DNA from: Flavobacterium laiguense
GTDB taxonomy: Bacteria > Bacteroidota > Bacteroidia > Flavobacteriales > Flavobacteriaceae
Assembly (NCBI RefSeq): GCF_003097655.1
Contig: NZ_QCZH01000013.1
Coordinates: forward strand, 1 to 64,000
Direction of reading: 5' to 3'
Length of the DNA stretch: 64,000 bases
This document shows positions 9,015-18,900 of this stretch, piece after piece. Every line of letters starts with the position of its first letter. Positions within the stretch are counted from its first letter, which is position 1. The translations under genes and the position numbers were made by a program. Under the pieces are notes generated by a model. That model made no database searches, was not told the DNA's origin, and saw only the letters and a program-made list of their open reading frames with translations.

Positions 9015-10514
9015 ATGAGTAAGAACTGCAAAAATACTTCGCATAAAACGATTTTGAAAGCCACTGGAGTTTTTGGAATCATGCAATTGATGAAAATGCT
9101 TATTAGTATTGTTGGTTCTAAATTTGTAGCTATTTTTTTAGGCCCAATCGGTATAGGAATTGTTGGACTGTTAAACAATACCTTACTTGTAATTGCTTCG
9201 ATCACAAGTTTTGGATTTAATACAACAAGTGTTCGTGAAATTGCAATTGCCGATGAAAGTGATGATGGTTCTGAGTTAAATAAAACAATTTTCATTATTC
9301 AAAAAGTCGCATTTGGTGTTGGTGTATTTGGAGTCATTGTAGCGGTTGTTTTTTGTACGTTATTAAGTCAATGGACTTTTGGAACTACAAATTATTACCA
9401 TTGGTTTGTTTTTTTGTCTCTGCATTTTTTGATGACCAGTTGTACCGCAAGTCGGGTGGCTATTTTACAAGGAAAACGAATGTTGAAACAAATTGCAATT
9501 TCTAATATTGTATCTTCAATAGGAATCACAATTGCAACAGTTTGTATTTATTATGTTTATAAGTTTGACGGAATTATTCCTGTTATTTTATCCGCAAGTG
9601 CTATAAACCTAGGGGTTAATTTATATTATACTAGAAGTTTTAGAGCGGTTGATGTTTCGTTTACATTGTCTCAAATTATACAAAGATCAATTCCTGTTTT
9701 AAAGCTAGGTTTGTTGCTGTCTATCAATGTTGTTTTTGGTCATTTGTGCACCTTTTTAATCAAACTGTATTTGAATAATAATGGTGCTACTTCTGAGATT
9801 CTTGGTTTTTACGAAGTTAGTACTGTGATTTTAATTTCTTATGTTGGAATGGTTTTTAGCGCCATGTCTATTGATTTTTACCCTAGATTAACGGCAATTC
9901 ATCAACAAAACACTTCCGTGAAAGAGTTAGTCAACAATCAAATTGAAGTTGCGCTTTTGCTCATTACACCGGCTATCGCTCTCTTTTATTTAGCTGCTCC
10001 AATAGTAATACAGTTGCTTTATACCAAGGAGTTTTTGCCGGTAATTTTAATATTGAAAGCGGCTCTTTTTTCAATTGTAATCAAAGCAATTATTTGGCCA
10101 CTAGGATTTGTAATTTTGGCAAATGGTAATAAGCGACAGTATTTTAAACAAGAATTGGTTGGTGATTTTTTAAATGTGAGTTTGACTATTTTGTTTTATA
10201 ACTTTTTCGGACTAGTTGGCATTGGTTTTGCAAGTGTATTAAATTTTAGTCTTTATGGATTTTACGTCTATTATATTGTGCGTAAAAAGTATCAATTTGG
10301 TTTTCGCAAGGATACTTTGAATATTGTGATTTCTTCAATTTTTGTGGGTTTAATGTGTTGTTCAACAGTCTGTTTTGTCGATAAATGCTATTCCGAAAGT
10401 ATCCTTTTACTTGTTTTAGTGTTCTCGGTAGTTTATTCGTATTGGCAATTGGATAAAAGAATTGGTGTAATAGAAAGTATCAAAAAAGTGTGTGATAAAT
10501 TTTTAAACCGATAG
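9015..10514 (+). CDS. Wzx-type polysaccharide repeat-unit flippase (MATE/MVF-like)
   Basis: 499-residue polytopic membrane protein with about 12-14 hydrophobic segments, starting with ATGVFGIMQLMKMLISIVGSK as in Wzx/O-antigen translocases. FGFNTTSVREIAIADE after the second segment is typical of the family. It would flip undecaprenyl-linked oligosaccharide to the periplasm. The ATG at 9015 lies one base after the upstream stop. The frame could be extended to a TTG at 8994, but that would overlap the upstream gene with no added conservation. No Wzy polymerase is recognisable in the cluster, so polymerisation must depend on genes elsewhere, or the product is a single unit. Confidence 0.86.
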   Translation: MSKNCKNTSHKTILKATGVFGIMQLMKMLISIVGSKFVAIFLGPIGIGIVGLLNNTLLVIASITSFGFNTTSVREIAIADESDDGSELNKTIFIIQKVAFGVGVFGVIVAVVFCTLLSQWTFGTTNYYHWFVFLSLHFLMTSCTASRVAILQGKRMLKQIAISNIVSSIGITIATVCIYYVYKFDGIIPVILSASAINLGVNLYYTRSFRAVDVSFTLSQIIQRSIPVLKLGLLLSINVVFGHLCTFLIKLYLNNNGATSEILGFYEVSTVILISYVGMVFSAMSIDFYPRLTAIHQQNTSVKELVNNQIEVALLLITPAIALFYLAAPIVIQLLYTKEFLPVILILKAALFSIVIKAIIWPLGFVILANGNKRQYFKQELVGDFLNVSLTILFYNFFGLVGIGFASVLNFSLYGFYVYYIVRKKYQFGFRKDTLNIVISSIFVGLMCCSTVCFVDKCYSESILLLVLVFSVVYSYWQLDKRIGVIESIKKVCDKFLNR

Positions 10515-10549
10515 AATAGATTTGCGAAAACAGTAGTAGCAGATTGTTT

Positions 10550-11461
10550 TTAAGAGGAATAATTTTTAAAACTTTTATGCCAAATCAATTCAAATCTTAG
10601 TTGGATATTTTTGAACATCAAACCATAGTTTTGATTTTTAAAACAATGTACAATTTCATGATGCACCCTTTTTTGAATAGCTAGATCCTCTGCTCTAGTT
10701 TGATTTAGCACAATTGCTTTTTTTAGGATTAAGTACGTAGAGTGATTTATTTTTTTGGCCCGGGCATCATTTTTTTTAAAGAAGTCACTTCCTAATGAAT
10801 TAGTGACTATTCTTTTTTGAACAAGGGGCTCGTCAATAAAATCAAACTCATAAAGACGAGAAGCACGAATCCAAAAATCCAAATCTTCATAGGTTAGCGT
10901 TTCATCATATCCTTGTAAATGGTCGAAAACGGTTTTCTTTATCATAGCAGATACGGAACAAATACTATTCCCGCCAGAAAGAACAGAGTGATAAATATCT
11001 CCCGTAATTCTGTTTTTGATTACTTTTTTTTGCTCATTTACTGGAAAATAATAAGAGTCAAATGCGCCATTTTCCGAAATCAATTCAACATTGCCATAAA
11101 CCACTCCAAGGTTTTTATAGAGACTGTTTTTGAAAGCATCAATTTGCAACGTCACACAATTGGGTAATAATACATCATCCGATGCCAAGTCGATTACATA
11201 TTCGCCTTTGGCTTGTTTTAGTGCTTTATTAAAAGATTTAGTATTTCCCAAATTGGTTTCATTAGCTATAAACTGAATTTCAGGATTTTTTTCGAGCCAG
11301 GTCGTAATGATTTTTTTTGAATTATCTGTACTGCAATCGTCAACGATAATGAGTTCAATAAAGGGATGCGATTGATTGATGACAGAATTTAAACTCTCAA
11401 CTACGTAGGCCTCGTGGTTGTAGCACAAACAAATAATAGTAACGAGTGGATTGTTCTGCAT
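10550..11461 (-). CDS. Family 2 glycosyltransferase
   Basis: 303 residues, classic GT2 N-terminus: PLVTIICLCYNHEAYVVESL, then IIVDDCSTDNS (38-48) with the first Asp pair, and DLASDD (91-96) as the metal-binding DxD region. The middle segment GYDETLTYEDLDFWIRASR matches the ED...W acceptor motif of rhamnosyl- and similar transferases. It is on the minus strand, opposite to the flanking polysaccharide genes, so it is a separate transcription unit convergent with the flippase gene (35-bp gap) and divergent from the GT4 gene. Donor sugar unknown. Confidence 0.86.
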   Translation of the reverse strand: MQNNPLVTIICLCYNHEAYVVESLNSVINQSHPFIELIIVDDCSTDNSKKIITTWLEKNPEIQFIANETNLGNTKSFNKALKQAKGEYVIDLASDDVLLPNCVTLQIDAFKNSLYKNLGVVYGNVELISENGAFDSYYFPVNEQKKVIKNRITGDIYHSVLSGGNSICSVSAMIKKTVFDHLQGYDETLTYEDLDFWIRASRLYEFDFIDEPLVQKRIVTNSLGSDFFKKNDARAKKINHSTYLILKKAIVLNQTRAEDLAIQKRVHHEIVHCFKNQNYGLMFKNIQLRFELIWHKSFKNYSS

Positions 11462-11477
11462 TATTTTTTAAAATAGT

Positions 11478-11485
11478 TATATTTG
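11478..11485 (+). promoter_or_regulatory. Bacteroidetes-type -7 box before the GT4 gene
   Basis: TATATTTG matches the TAnnTTTG -7 consensus of the Bacteroidetes primary sigma factor and ends 22 bases before the ATG at 11508. No -33 TTG lies at the usual 17-20 bp, so this is a partial match. Confidence 0.4.
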
Positions 11486-11507
11486 AGACGAAAATAACAA
11501 AACGAAA

Positions 11508-12611
11508 ATGATATTGCCTCACAAAAAATATAAAATTGCATTAATTGGTTATCGATTAAGTGGTGGTGGCAGTGATAAAGTGATGGCGAATCTATCTGTT
11601 TTCTTTGCCAAAAACAATATTGATGTTCATGTTATTATTGTTTTAGACGAAGTCTCGTATCCGTATTCCGGAAAATTGGTCAATTTGGGTTTGTTGAAGA
11701 ATAAAAGTAATGGAATATTCAATAAGATTAAAAGACTGATTTCCTTGCGAAAGTATCTTAAAGAAAACGATTTTGATTTCATCATTGATTTTCGTTTTCG
11801 AACCAAAGTCATTCAGGAATTGATTTTAGCCAGATTTATGTACAATACTAAAACAATATTTACTGTTCATAGTTTTTTGATTGACCATTATATGCCCAAT
11901 AATTCTTGGTTAACACGATTAATGTACAATCATTGTTATGCCAATGTGGCGCTAACCAACCAAATGGAAGAATTGATTGTAAAAAAACATGGGTTGGGAA
12001 ATGTTATTACGATTCCCAATCCTGTTAATTTAGTGGAGATTTATGAAAAGTGTGATGTGCCAATTGCTGTTGATTTTGACTATATAATTGCAATTGGACA
12101 ATATGAGAATAATATAAAACAGTTTGATAAATTGATTTTGGCTTATGGCAATTCTGTTTTAAAGGATAAACAAATTCACCTTGTAATAGTAGGAGAAGGT
12201 AACAATGAAGGATTAAAAAAAGTTGCAAAAGAATGTAATGTAATTGGTTTTGTTCACTTTTTAGGATATCAAAATAATCCTTTTAACTATTTAAAAAAGG
12301 CTCGATTTTTAGTTTTGAGCAGTAAAAATGAGGGCTTGCCAAATGTTGTTTTGGAGTCATTGGCATGTGGAACTCCTGTGGTTTCATTTGATTGTCCTTG
12401 TGGACCGAGAGAAACTATCAGTAATTTAAAAAATGGAATTCTCGTTGAAGACCAAAATATAGAAAAACTTACCGAAGCGATGAATGTATTGGCAGAGGAT
12501 GAAATAATGTATCAACATTGTAAGCAAAATGCAAAAGAAAGTGTAACTCCATTTTTATTGGATACAATAGGAAAACAATGGTTGGATTTAATGCAAATTA
12601 ACACGATTTAA
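11508..12611 (+). CDS. Family 4 (GT-B fold) glycosyltransferase
   Basis: 367 residues. The N-terminal domain begins KIALIGYRLSGGGSDKVMANL, the glycine-rich acceptor loop of GT4 enzymes. The C-terminal domain has the EX7E motif in NEGLPNVVLESLACGTP (near residue 275), followed by VSFDCPCGPRE. This tail is typical of GalNAc/glucosyl GT4 enzymes in polysaccharide clusters. It is a retaining transferase acting at the cytoplasmic face. It heads a tightly packed trio with the FdtA-like gene (2-bp gap) and another GT4 gene that shares the D-C-P-C-G-P-R signature, suggesting related enzymes acting in succession. Confidence 0.87.
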   Translation: MILPHKKYKIALIGYRLSGGGSDKVMANLSVFFAKNNIDVHVIIVLDEVSYPYSGKLVNLGLLKNKSNGIFNKIKRLISLRKYLKENDFDFIIDFRFRTKVIQELILARFMYNTKTIFTVHSFLIDHYMPNNSWLTRLMYNHCYANVALTNQMEELIVKKHGLGNVITIPNPVNLVEIYEKCDVPIAVDFDYIIAIGQYENNIKQFDKLILAYGNSVLKDKQIHLVIVGEGNNEGLKKVAKECNVIGFVHFLGYQNNPFNYLKKARFLVLSSKNEGLPNVVLESLACGTPVVSFDCPCGPRETISNLKNGILVEDQNIEKLTEAMNVLAEDEIMYQHCKQNAKESVTPFLLDTIGKQWLDLMQINTI

Positions 12612-12613
12612 GA

Positions 12614-13018
12614 ATGGAAACAATACAAGCGATTCAAATACTAAAAATACCCGTTGTTGAAGATGTAAGAGGGAATTTAGGAATCATTCAAAGCGATTTT
12701 TTACCCTTTGAATTCAAACGAGTCTATTATCTTTTTGATGTGCCAAGCACTGCTTTTAGAGGGGGGCACGCTCATATCAATCAACAGGAAGTACTTATTG
12801 CTTTGAGTGGAAGTTTTGAAGTAACCGTAAATGACGGAATTGAAGAAAATCGTTATTTGTTGAATAAACCGAATGTTGGACTATTGATTCCAACAGGCAT
12901 TTGGCGAGAATTGGAGAATTTTTCTTCGGGTGCGGTTTGTTTGGTTTTGGCTTCGGATGATTTTTCGGAAGAGGATTATATAAGAGACTTTGATGAATTT
13001 TTGATTTCAAAAAAATGA
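12614..13018 (+). CDS. FdtA/QdtA-type dTDP-4-keto-6-deoxyglucose 3,4-ketoisomerase (cupin)
   Basis: 134-residue single-domain cupin of the WxcM/FdtA/QdtA family. The signature VPSTAFRGGHAHINQQE holds the histidines used for proton transfer, followed by ALSGSFEVTVNDG of the jelly-roll. Characterised members convert dTDP-4-keto-6-deoxyglucose to a 3-keto isomer that a DegT-type enzyme then aminates; such an enzyme lies at 6891-8006. Whether the product has the galacto (FdtA) or gluco (QdtA) configuration cannot be decided by eye. No rmlA or rmlB is present here, so the precursor is made elsewhere. Its last four bases (ATGA) overlap the next gene. Confidence 0.85.
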   Translation: METIQAIQILKIPVVEDVRGNLGIIQSDFLPFEFKRVYYLFDVPSTAFRGGHAHINQQEVLIALSGSFEVTVNDGIEENRYLLNKPNVGLLIPTGIWRELENFSSGAVCLVLASDDFSEEDYIRDFDEFLISKK

Positions 13019-14109
13019 AATTATTGTATATAGTTCCCAAACTGAATAATGAAGGAGGAGTTGCCAGAGTTTTGTCTCTAAAACTAAATTATCTTATCGA
13101 GAATTTTGGTTATGAAGTTCATGTTCTTACTCAAAATCAAGGGAGTTTTCCTTTGTTCTATTCTTTTCATGAAAAGATTTTTTTTCATGATATGATGCTG
13201 GAGGGAACGATTTTTAGTTTTTTAAATTCTTTTCGTAAATCTTTAAAAAGTAAAGTAGAAACCATTCAGCCAGATGTTATTGTCGTTTGTGATAATGGTT
13301 TAAAAGGGTATATAATACCATTTATTCTCTCTGTTAATATTCCAATTATTTTTGAATGCCATGGTTCAAAATATATTGAAGAAAGTTATTTAAAGACAAA
13401 TTTAATTTCAAAACTTACAAGCTTTCTTAAATATAAATTCAAAGATTTTAGTGCCAATAAATTTTCAAAAGTAGTAGCGTTGTCCAACGAAGGTTTGGAT
13501 GAATGGAATGTTACTAACGGTTTGGTTATTTCTAATCCATCTTGGATTAAAAGCGAAAAAGTATTAGATTTAAAACCTAAAAAAGTAATCGCTATTGCTC
13601 GAAATTCGTATGAAAAAGGACTAGATAGATTGCTGATTATTTGGAGGGAAATTGTTAAAAAACACCCCGATTGGACTCTGGATATTTATGGAGATTCGGT
13701 GACGGATTTGAAGCATACAATTCTAAAACTAGGATTGGAATCCAATGTGATTTTAAACGAACCTGTAAAAAATATTTCAGAAAAATACTTGTCTTCATCT
13801 GTGTGTATTATGACCTCTCGTTCAGAAGGATTTCCTATGGTGTTGCTCGAGGCTATGGCTTCTGGTTTGCCTTGTGTAGCCTATGATTGTCCTTGTGGTC
13901 CAAGAGCAATTATAGATGAAGGAAAAAATGGTTTTTTGATTGAAGATGGAAATGTAGATTCATTTGTTCAAAAACTGGAATTGCTTATTGAAGATGAAAA
14001 TTTGAGAATACAAATGGCTGTAAATGCTCAAGAGAATGTAAAAAAATATGATTTAGAGAGTACAATGCAACAATGGAAATCGCTTTTTGAAAGTTTGGTG
14101 AAGCAATAA
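13015..14109 (+). CDS. Family 4 (GT-B fold) glycosyltransferase
   Basis: 364 residues. It begins MKLLYIVPKLNNEGGVARVLS, a typical GT4 acceptor loop. The C-terminal nucleotide-sugar domain includes IAIARNSYEKGLDRLL and the EX7E region SRSEGFPMVLLEAMASGLP (near residue 269), then YDCPCGPRA. It is closely analogous to the GT4 gene 0.4 kb upstream and coupled to the isomerase gene by an ATGA overlap. It is the last plus-strand gene of the polysaccharide block and converges on the glycosyltransferase at 14113 with a 3-bp gap. Sugar specificity is not deducible. Confidence 0.88.
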   Translation: MKLLYIVPKLNNEGGVARVLSLKLNYLIENFGYEVHVLTQNQGSFPLFYSFHEKIFFHDMMLEGTIFSFLNSFRKSLKSKVETIQPDVIVVCDNGLKGYIIPFILSVNIPIIFECHGSKYIEESYLKTNLISKLTSFLKYKFKDFSANKFSKVVALSNEGLDEWNVTNGLVISNPSWIKSEKVLDLKPKKVIAIARNSYEKGLDRLLIIWREIVKKHPDWTLDIYGDSVTDLKHTILKLGLESNVILNEPVKNISEKYLSSSVCIMTSRSEGFPMVLLEAMASGLPCVAYDCPCGPRAIIDEGKNGFLIEDGNVDSFVQKLELLIEDENLRIQMAVNAQENVKKYDLESTMQQWKSLFESLVKQ

Positions 14110-14112
14110 TTG

Positions 14113-14997
14113 TTAGGATTGAATACTGCAATAATAGCCCAATTTGTAAAGGTCAAATAGAAACAGGGAAGGGCTTTTGGAAAGTAAATTAGAAGTGATT
14201 GTTGATTCTGTTTTCTTGAAAATGAAAGTAGTTATCGCAACGAGTCTTAATTTTTTTAAAATAATATAAGCCGAATTGATTTTAGTTTCGATAGTAGAAA
14301 ATTTATCAGAATTGATAATGTAAACTAGATTCTCAATAGCTGTTCTTGTTTTCTCCAAAAAAAGAATAGAAGTTTCTAAATTCAAATGATAAGTCGGATT
14401 GTCAATGTGAGAAACCTTAATATTATTGGTTTCTAAAGCAGACAAAAAACACAAATCTTCATAACCATATTTTGTAATAGTTGAATCAAAAGGATTTTGC
14501 TCTAAAATTTCTTTTTTTATCAATAAATTGGAAGTTAGAGCCCTGAAATTAGGTTTTTTATTCCTGCTATCAACAGAAATAGATTCCCTTTTGTTTCCAT
14601 AAATCCAACGTAATAGCTTCTCTTTGTTAGGTGTTTCTTTCTCGTATTGTATACCTCCAAATGTGACTGATGAATTTGGAATGACTTCGCAATATTTTTG
14701 AATGAAATTATTCTGTATTGGAAAAGTATCACAATCCATTATTAGTAACAAACGGTATTTCGATTTTTCTACTAATGAATTGATGTTCTTTCCTCTTCCG
14801 AGATTGTAATTGTTAATAAAAAGGAAACAGTTCTTTATGGAGTCTATTTTTTGGTTTTCTGTATTCCATTTTGAATTCGAAGCGTCATCTTGACACAAAA
14901 TTTCAAATTCAATTGTACAGTCTATGCATTGCTTTTGTAATTCGGTAACAAGCGGATATGCATTGTAATTGTAAGTTGGAATTAGAATGGATAGCAT
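14113..14997 (-). CDS. Family 2 glycosyltransferase
   Basis: 294 residues beginning MLSILIPTYNYNAYPLVTEL, with CQDDAS (35-40) and the DxD metal site LIMDCDTFP (86-93), so a GT-A fold inverting transferase. YGYEDLCFLSALE in the second half matches the ED acceptor-side motif. Its ATG overlaps the stop of the FtsE-like ATPase gene (TAATG at 14995-14999, minus strand), a termination-reinitiation arrangement that ties its translation to that gene. It converges tail to tail with the GT4 gene. Its role is probably in the same surface glycan, but the target is unknown. Confidence 0.83.
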   Translation of the reverse strand: MLSILIPTYNYNAYPLVTELQKQCIDCTIEFEILCQDDASNSKWNTENQKIDSIKNCFLFINNYNLGRGKNINSLVEKSKYRLLLIMDCDTFPIQNNFIQKYCEVIPNSSVTFGGIQYEKETPNKEKLLRWIYGNKRESISVDSRNKKPNFRALTSNLLIKKEILEQNPFDSTITKYGYEDLCFLSALETNNIKVSHIDNPTYHLNLETSILFLEKTRTAIENLVYIINSDKFSTIETKINSAYIILKKLRLVAITTFIFKKTESTITSNLLSKSPSLFLFDLYKLGYYCSIQS

Positions 14998-15680
14998 TAC
15001 ACCGTTCTTTGTACCACTTCAAAAATCTTGGCATCCTCGCATTTCAATGTCTTGTTTGGGAATTTCATCAATAAGGCATAATCGTGTGTTGCCATAATGA
15101 CTGTTTTTCCGTTGGCATTGATTTTTCGTAATACCTCAAGTACTTCGGCGCTGGTTTGTGGATCTAGATTTCCGGTTGGCTCATCAGCAAGGATAAATTC
15201 TGGATTGTTCAATAATGCTCTTGCAATTGCAATTCGTTGTTGTTCTCCGCCAGAAAGTTGATGTGGCATTTTGTTGGCAAAGTCTTTCATGTTTACTTTG
15301 TCAAGTACTTCATCAATTTTGGCATCCATTCCATCTTGATCAACCCATCCGGTTGCTTTCAAAACAAAAAGCATGTTGTCCTTTACGGTACGATCCGGAA
15401 GCAATTTAAAATCTTGAAAAACGATTCCGATTTTTCTTCTCAAAAATGGAATGTCATCTTCTTTTAAAGTAGCCAAATCAAATTCAACGATTTTACCTTC
15501 ACCTTCCGTTAATGGTAAATCTGCATATAATGTTTTTAATAAACTACTTTTCCCAGAACCGGTTTTTCCAATGATGTAGATGAATTCCCCATGGTTGACT
15601 TCTAAATTAACATCAGATAAAATAGTTTTTCCTTCTTGGTATATGTTTACGTTTTTTAAAGACAGTACAGATTGAGACAT
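14997..15680 (-). CDS. ftsE: FtsE-like ABC transporter ATP-binding protein
   Basis: 227-residue ABC ATPase with Walker A GKTGSGKSSL (38-47), the Q-loop region VFQDFKLLPDRTV, signature LSGGEQQRIAIARAL, Walker B FILADEPTGNLD and a switch histidine in MATHDYALL. The FKLLPDRTV segment and the short length fit FtsE, which with FtsX spans the inner membrane and controls peptidoglycan hydrolases at division. No FtsX-like permease is adjacent, which is usual in some Bacteroidetes but weakens the assignment relative to other MacB/LolD-type ATPases. It is translationally coupled to a downstream glycosyltransferase gene. Confidence 0.8.
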   Translation of the reverse strand: MSQSVLSLKNVNIYQEGKTILSDVNLEVNHGEFIYIIGKTGSGKSSLLKTLYADLPLTEGEGKIVEFDLATLKEDDIPFLRRKIGIVFQDFKLLPDRTVKDNMLFVLKATGWVDQDGMDAKIDEVLDKVNMKDFANKMPHQLSGGEQQRIAIARALLNNPEFILADEPTGNLDPQTSAEVLEVLRKINANGKTVIMATHDYALLMKFPNKTLKCEDAKIFEVVQRTV

Positions 15681-15821
15681 AATAGAATTTGTTTATTGGG
15701 TAAAAGTAAAAAGATAAAATCCAAATACAAAAGTAAAAGTGAAAAATAAAAGGCAAATTGCAAATTCCAAAAGGCTTAATTTCAAAAAAACAAAAAAATA
15801 AAATTCCAATTCATAGACTAG

Positions 15822-15858
15822 CTCCCCTCTCTTTTGGAGAGGGGTTGGGGGTGAGGTT
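15822..15858. repeat. Dispersed GC-rich hairpin repeat (intergenic copy)
   Basis: CTCCCCTCTC...GGAGAGGGG folds as an 8-bp hairpin followed by TTGGGGGTGAGGTT. A closely related copy is inside yidD (33490-33523), and a disrupted relative lies at 19931-19975. Here it sits in the 260-bp gap between divergent genes. Confidence 0.8.
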
Positions 15859-15890
15859 TAAAAATAGTTCATAATAAAAGCAGACAGCGT

Positions 15891-15921
15891 TTCGTTATAG
15901 ACACAGAAATAAATACATTTG
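15891..15921 (+). promoter_or_regulatory. Promoter of the TPR protein gene
   Basis: A -7 box TACATTTG (15914-15921) is a full match to TAnnTTTG. A degenerate -33 element TTCG (15891-15894) lies 19 bp upstream. The predicted start of transcription is about 13 bases before the ATG at 15941. Confidence 0.5.
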
Positions 15922-15940
15922 ATCATTAAATAAAATAACA

Positions 15941-18900
15941 ATGCAGAAACTTCCGAAGCTCTTTTTATTCCTTTTTATTGTTCAAATAACTTCCCTTTAT
16001 TCACAAGAATCAGCCATTTATACCTACCCATTGAAGGATTTCGATAAAGCACTTTCTTTATATGAAGACCAACAATATGCGTCGGCGCAAATCCTTTTTG
16101 AAAACATAAAAGCAGTTTCTAAAAATGAGGGAACGCTATCGGATTGTGCGTATTACATTGCCAATTGCGCCATTCGTACCGATCAGGACAATGCCGAAGA
16201 ATTGATTAATAACTTCGTTGTAGATTATCCTGCCAGTCGTAAACAAAATCAGGCTTTTATCGATGTAGCCTACTATTACTTTGATCATAGAGAATATAAA
16301 GAAGCTTTGCAATGGTTTGAGAAAGTGGACGAAATTGTTTTGAGAAATAATGAACGCAACAAGTTCAATTTTGAAAAAGGCTATTCTTATTTTGTTGCAA
16401 AAAAAATGAAAGAAGCCAAAAGCTATTTTAATAGAGTGGTCAATTCTGAAGAATATGCGAAGCAAAGCAAGTATTATCTGGGCTTTATGGCTTATGAATC
16501 GGATGATTATGCTGAAGCTAACAAGCAATTTGATCAGGTTTCTGGCGATGAGAAATACGCCGAAAAATTATCGTATTACAAATCGGATATGAGCTTCAAA
16601 TCGGGGAATTTTCAAAAAGCGATTGATTTAGGAATCAAGGCCATGCCAAAATCCACTGCTTTAGAAAAATCGGAATTGAATAAAATCATTGGCGAAAGTT
16701 ATTTCAATCTAAAACAATACAATGAGGCTATTCCTTATTTAGTAGGCTATAAAGGAAAAAATGGAAAATGGAATAACACTGATTTTTATCAATTGGGCTA
16801 TGCATATTATATGCAAAAGGATTATGACAATGCCATTTCACAATTTAATAAAATTATAGACGGAAAGGATTTTATTGCCCAAAATGCCTATTATCATTTG
16901 GGAGAAAGTTATTTAGAATCGGGTAAAAAACAACAGGCTCTTAATGCTTTTAAGAATGCTTCCGAAATGAATTTTAATTTAAAGCTGCAAGAAGATGCGA
17001 GTTTGAATTATGTCAAATTGAGTTATGAAATTGGGAATTCCTATCAAAGTGTCCCAGAGGTTTTGTTGGGTTTTGTCAATAAATATCCTAATAACCCCAA
17101 TAATTCTGCGATAGAAAAATTATTGATCGATTCTTATATTTCATCCAAAAACTATAAAGAAGCACTGACTTTATTGGAGAAAAACAAAACTCCAGAAAAC
17201 AGCGTTGCCTATCAAAAAGTAGTTTTCTATAGAGGACTGGAATTGTTTACCGAAGGGAATTATTCTCAATCTTTGATACTATTCGAAAAAGCCATCAAAG
17301 AACAAAAAGATCCCATCATTACTGCACGTGCCACTTTTTGGAAAGGGGAATCTGAATATAATTTAGAAGATTACAAAGAAGCTTTGTTGGGTTATCAGCA
17401 GTTCTCGGATTTGGCAAAAGCCAAAGAAACTGCCGAATTTAAAAACATCAATTATAATATTGCTTATGCTAATTTTAAGTTGAAAGAATATGATGCGGCC
17501 GGGAATTCTTTCCAAAGCCAAATAGACAATAATAAAGCGGATAAATTCCGTTTGAATGATTCCTACTTGCGCCTTGCTGATTGCCGATTTGTTACTACTA
17601 AATATCAATCAGCTTTAGATGCTTATATTAAGGTGATAGAATCGAAAAGTGTGGATGGAGATTATGCTTATTTTCAAGAAGCACTTTGCTATGGGTTTCT
17701 TTCCAAAAACAGTAAAAAAATAGAAGAACTCAATGCGTTTTTGACATCGTATCCAAAATCAGACTATCAAGATGATGTTTTGTTTGAATTAGGAAATACC
17801 TATGTGGCCGAGAACAAACCCGATTTGGCTATAAAAACCTATGATAAGTTAATCACAACCAATAAAAACAGTTCCTATACTTCAAGATCTGTTTTGCGTC
17901 AAGGATTGATTTATTATAATTCGGATCGTGATGATTTGGCTTTAACCAAATTTAAAAAAGTAGCCTCTGATTTCCCTAAAACCCCCGAAGCTTATGAAGC
18001 TGTTGCTACCGCTCGATTGATTTATGTTGATAACGGAAAAGTAGATGAATATGCCACTTGGGTGCGTACTTTAGATTTTGTGGCAGTAACGGATGTCGAT
18101 CTAGATAACGACACTTTTGAGGCTGCCGAAAAGCAATACGAACTCAGTAATGCGAAACAGGCCATTTCAGGATTTAGCAATTATATAAAGAAGTTTCCAA
18201 ACGGGATTCATATTCTAAAAGCGAATTTCGTATTGGCGCAATTGTATTTCGCTGAAGGTTCCGAAAGTAAATCGGTTCCCAATTACGAATTTGTGATAGA
18301 TCAACCCCGTTGCGAATACACCGAGCAAGCTTTAGTTCGATTGGCAGAAATATTTTTGAAAGATAGAAATTGTGATAAGGGAATTTCGGTATTGGTTCGT
18401 TTAGAAAAAGAGGCCGATTTTTCGCAAAACAAAACATTCTCCCAAGCCAATTTGATGAAATGTTATTATGATGTAAAGGATTATCCAAATTCCGTGGCTT
18501 ATGCCGATAAAGTTTTGGCTAACCCAAAAACCGAAGAAAACGTGAAAAGTGATGCCCAAATCATCGTTGCTCGTTCTGCCATGCAATCTGGTGATGAAGC
18601 TAAAGCGAAAGGAGCTTACGCAAAATTGCTGAGTGTGAGTAAAGGAGAATTGGCCGCCGAAGCGTTGTATTATGATGCCTATTTTAAAAATAAAGACGGA
18701 AAATTTGAGATTTCGAATACAGTAATTCAAAAATTAGCCAAAAATTATTCTAGTTACCGCTATTTTGGAGCCAAAGGTTTGATTCTAATGGCTAAGAATT
18801 ATTATGGTTTGAAAGATAGTTATCAAGCGACGTATGTATTAGAGAACGTAATCGAAAATTTCACGGATTATTCAGATGTAATTGAAGAAGCAAAAACGGA

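Noticed and set aside
12795..13040. A lysine/proline-rich minus-strand frame over the FdtA-like gene
   Set aside because: It is a shadow of the conserved cupin gene and has no independent support.
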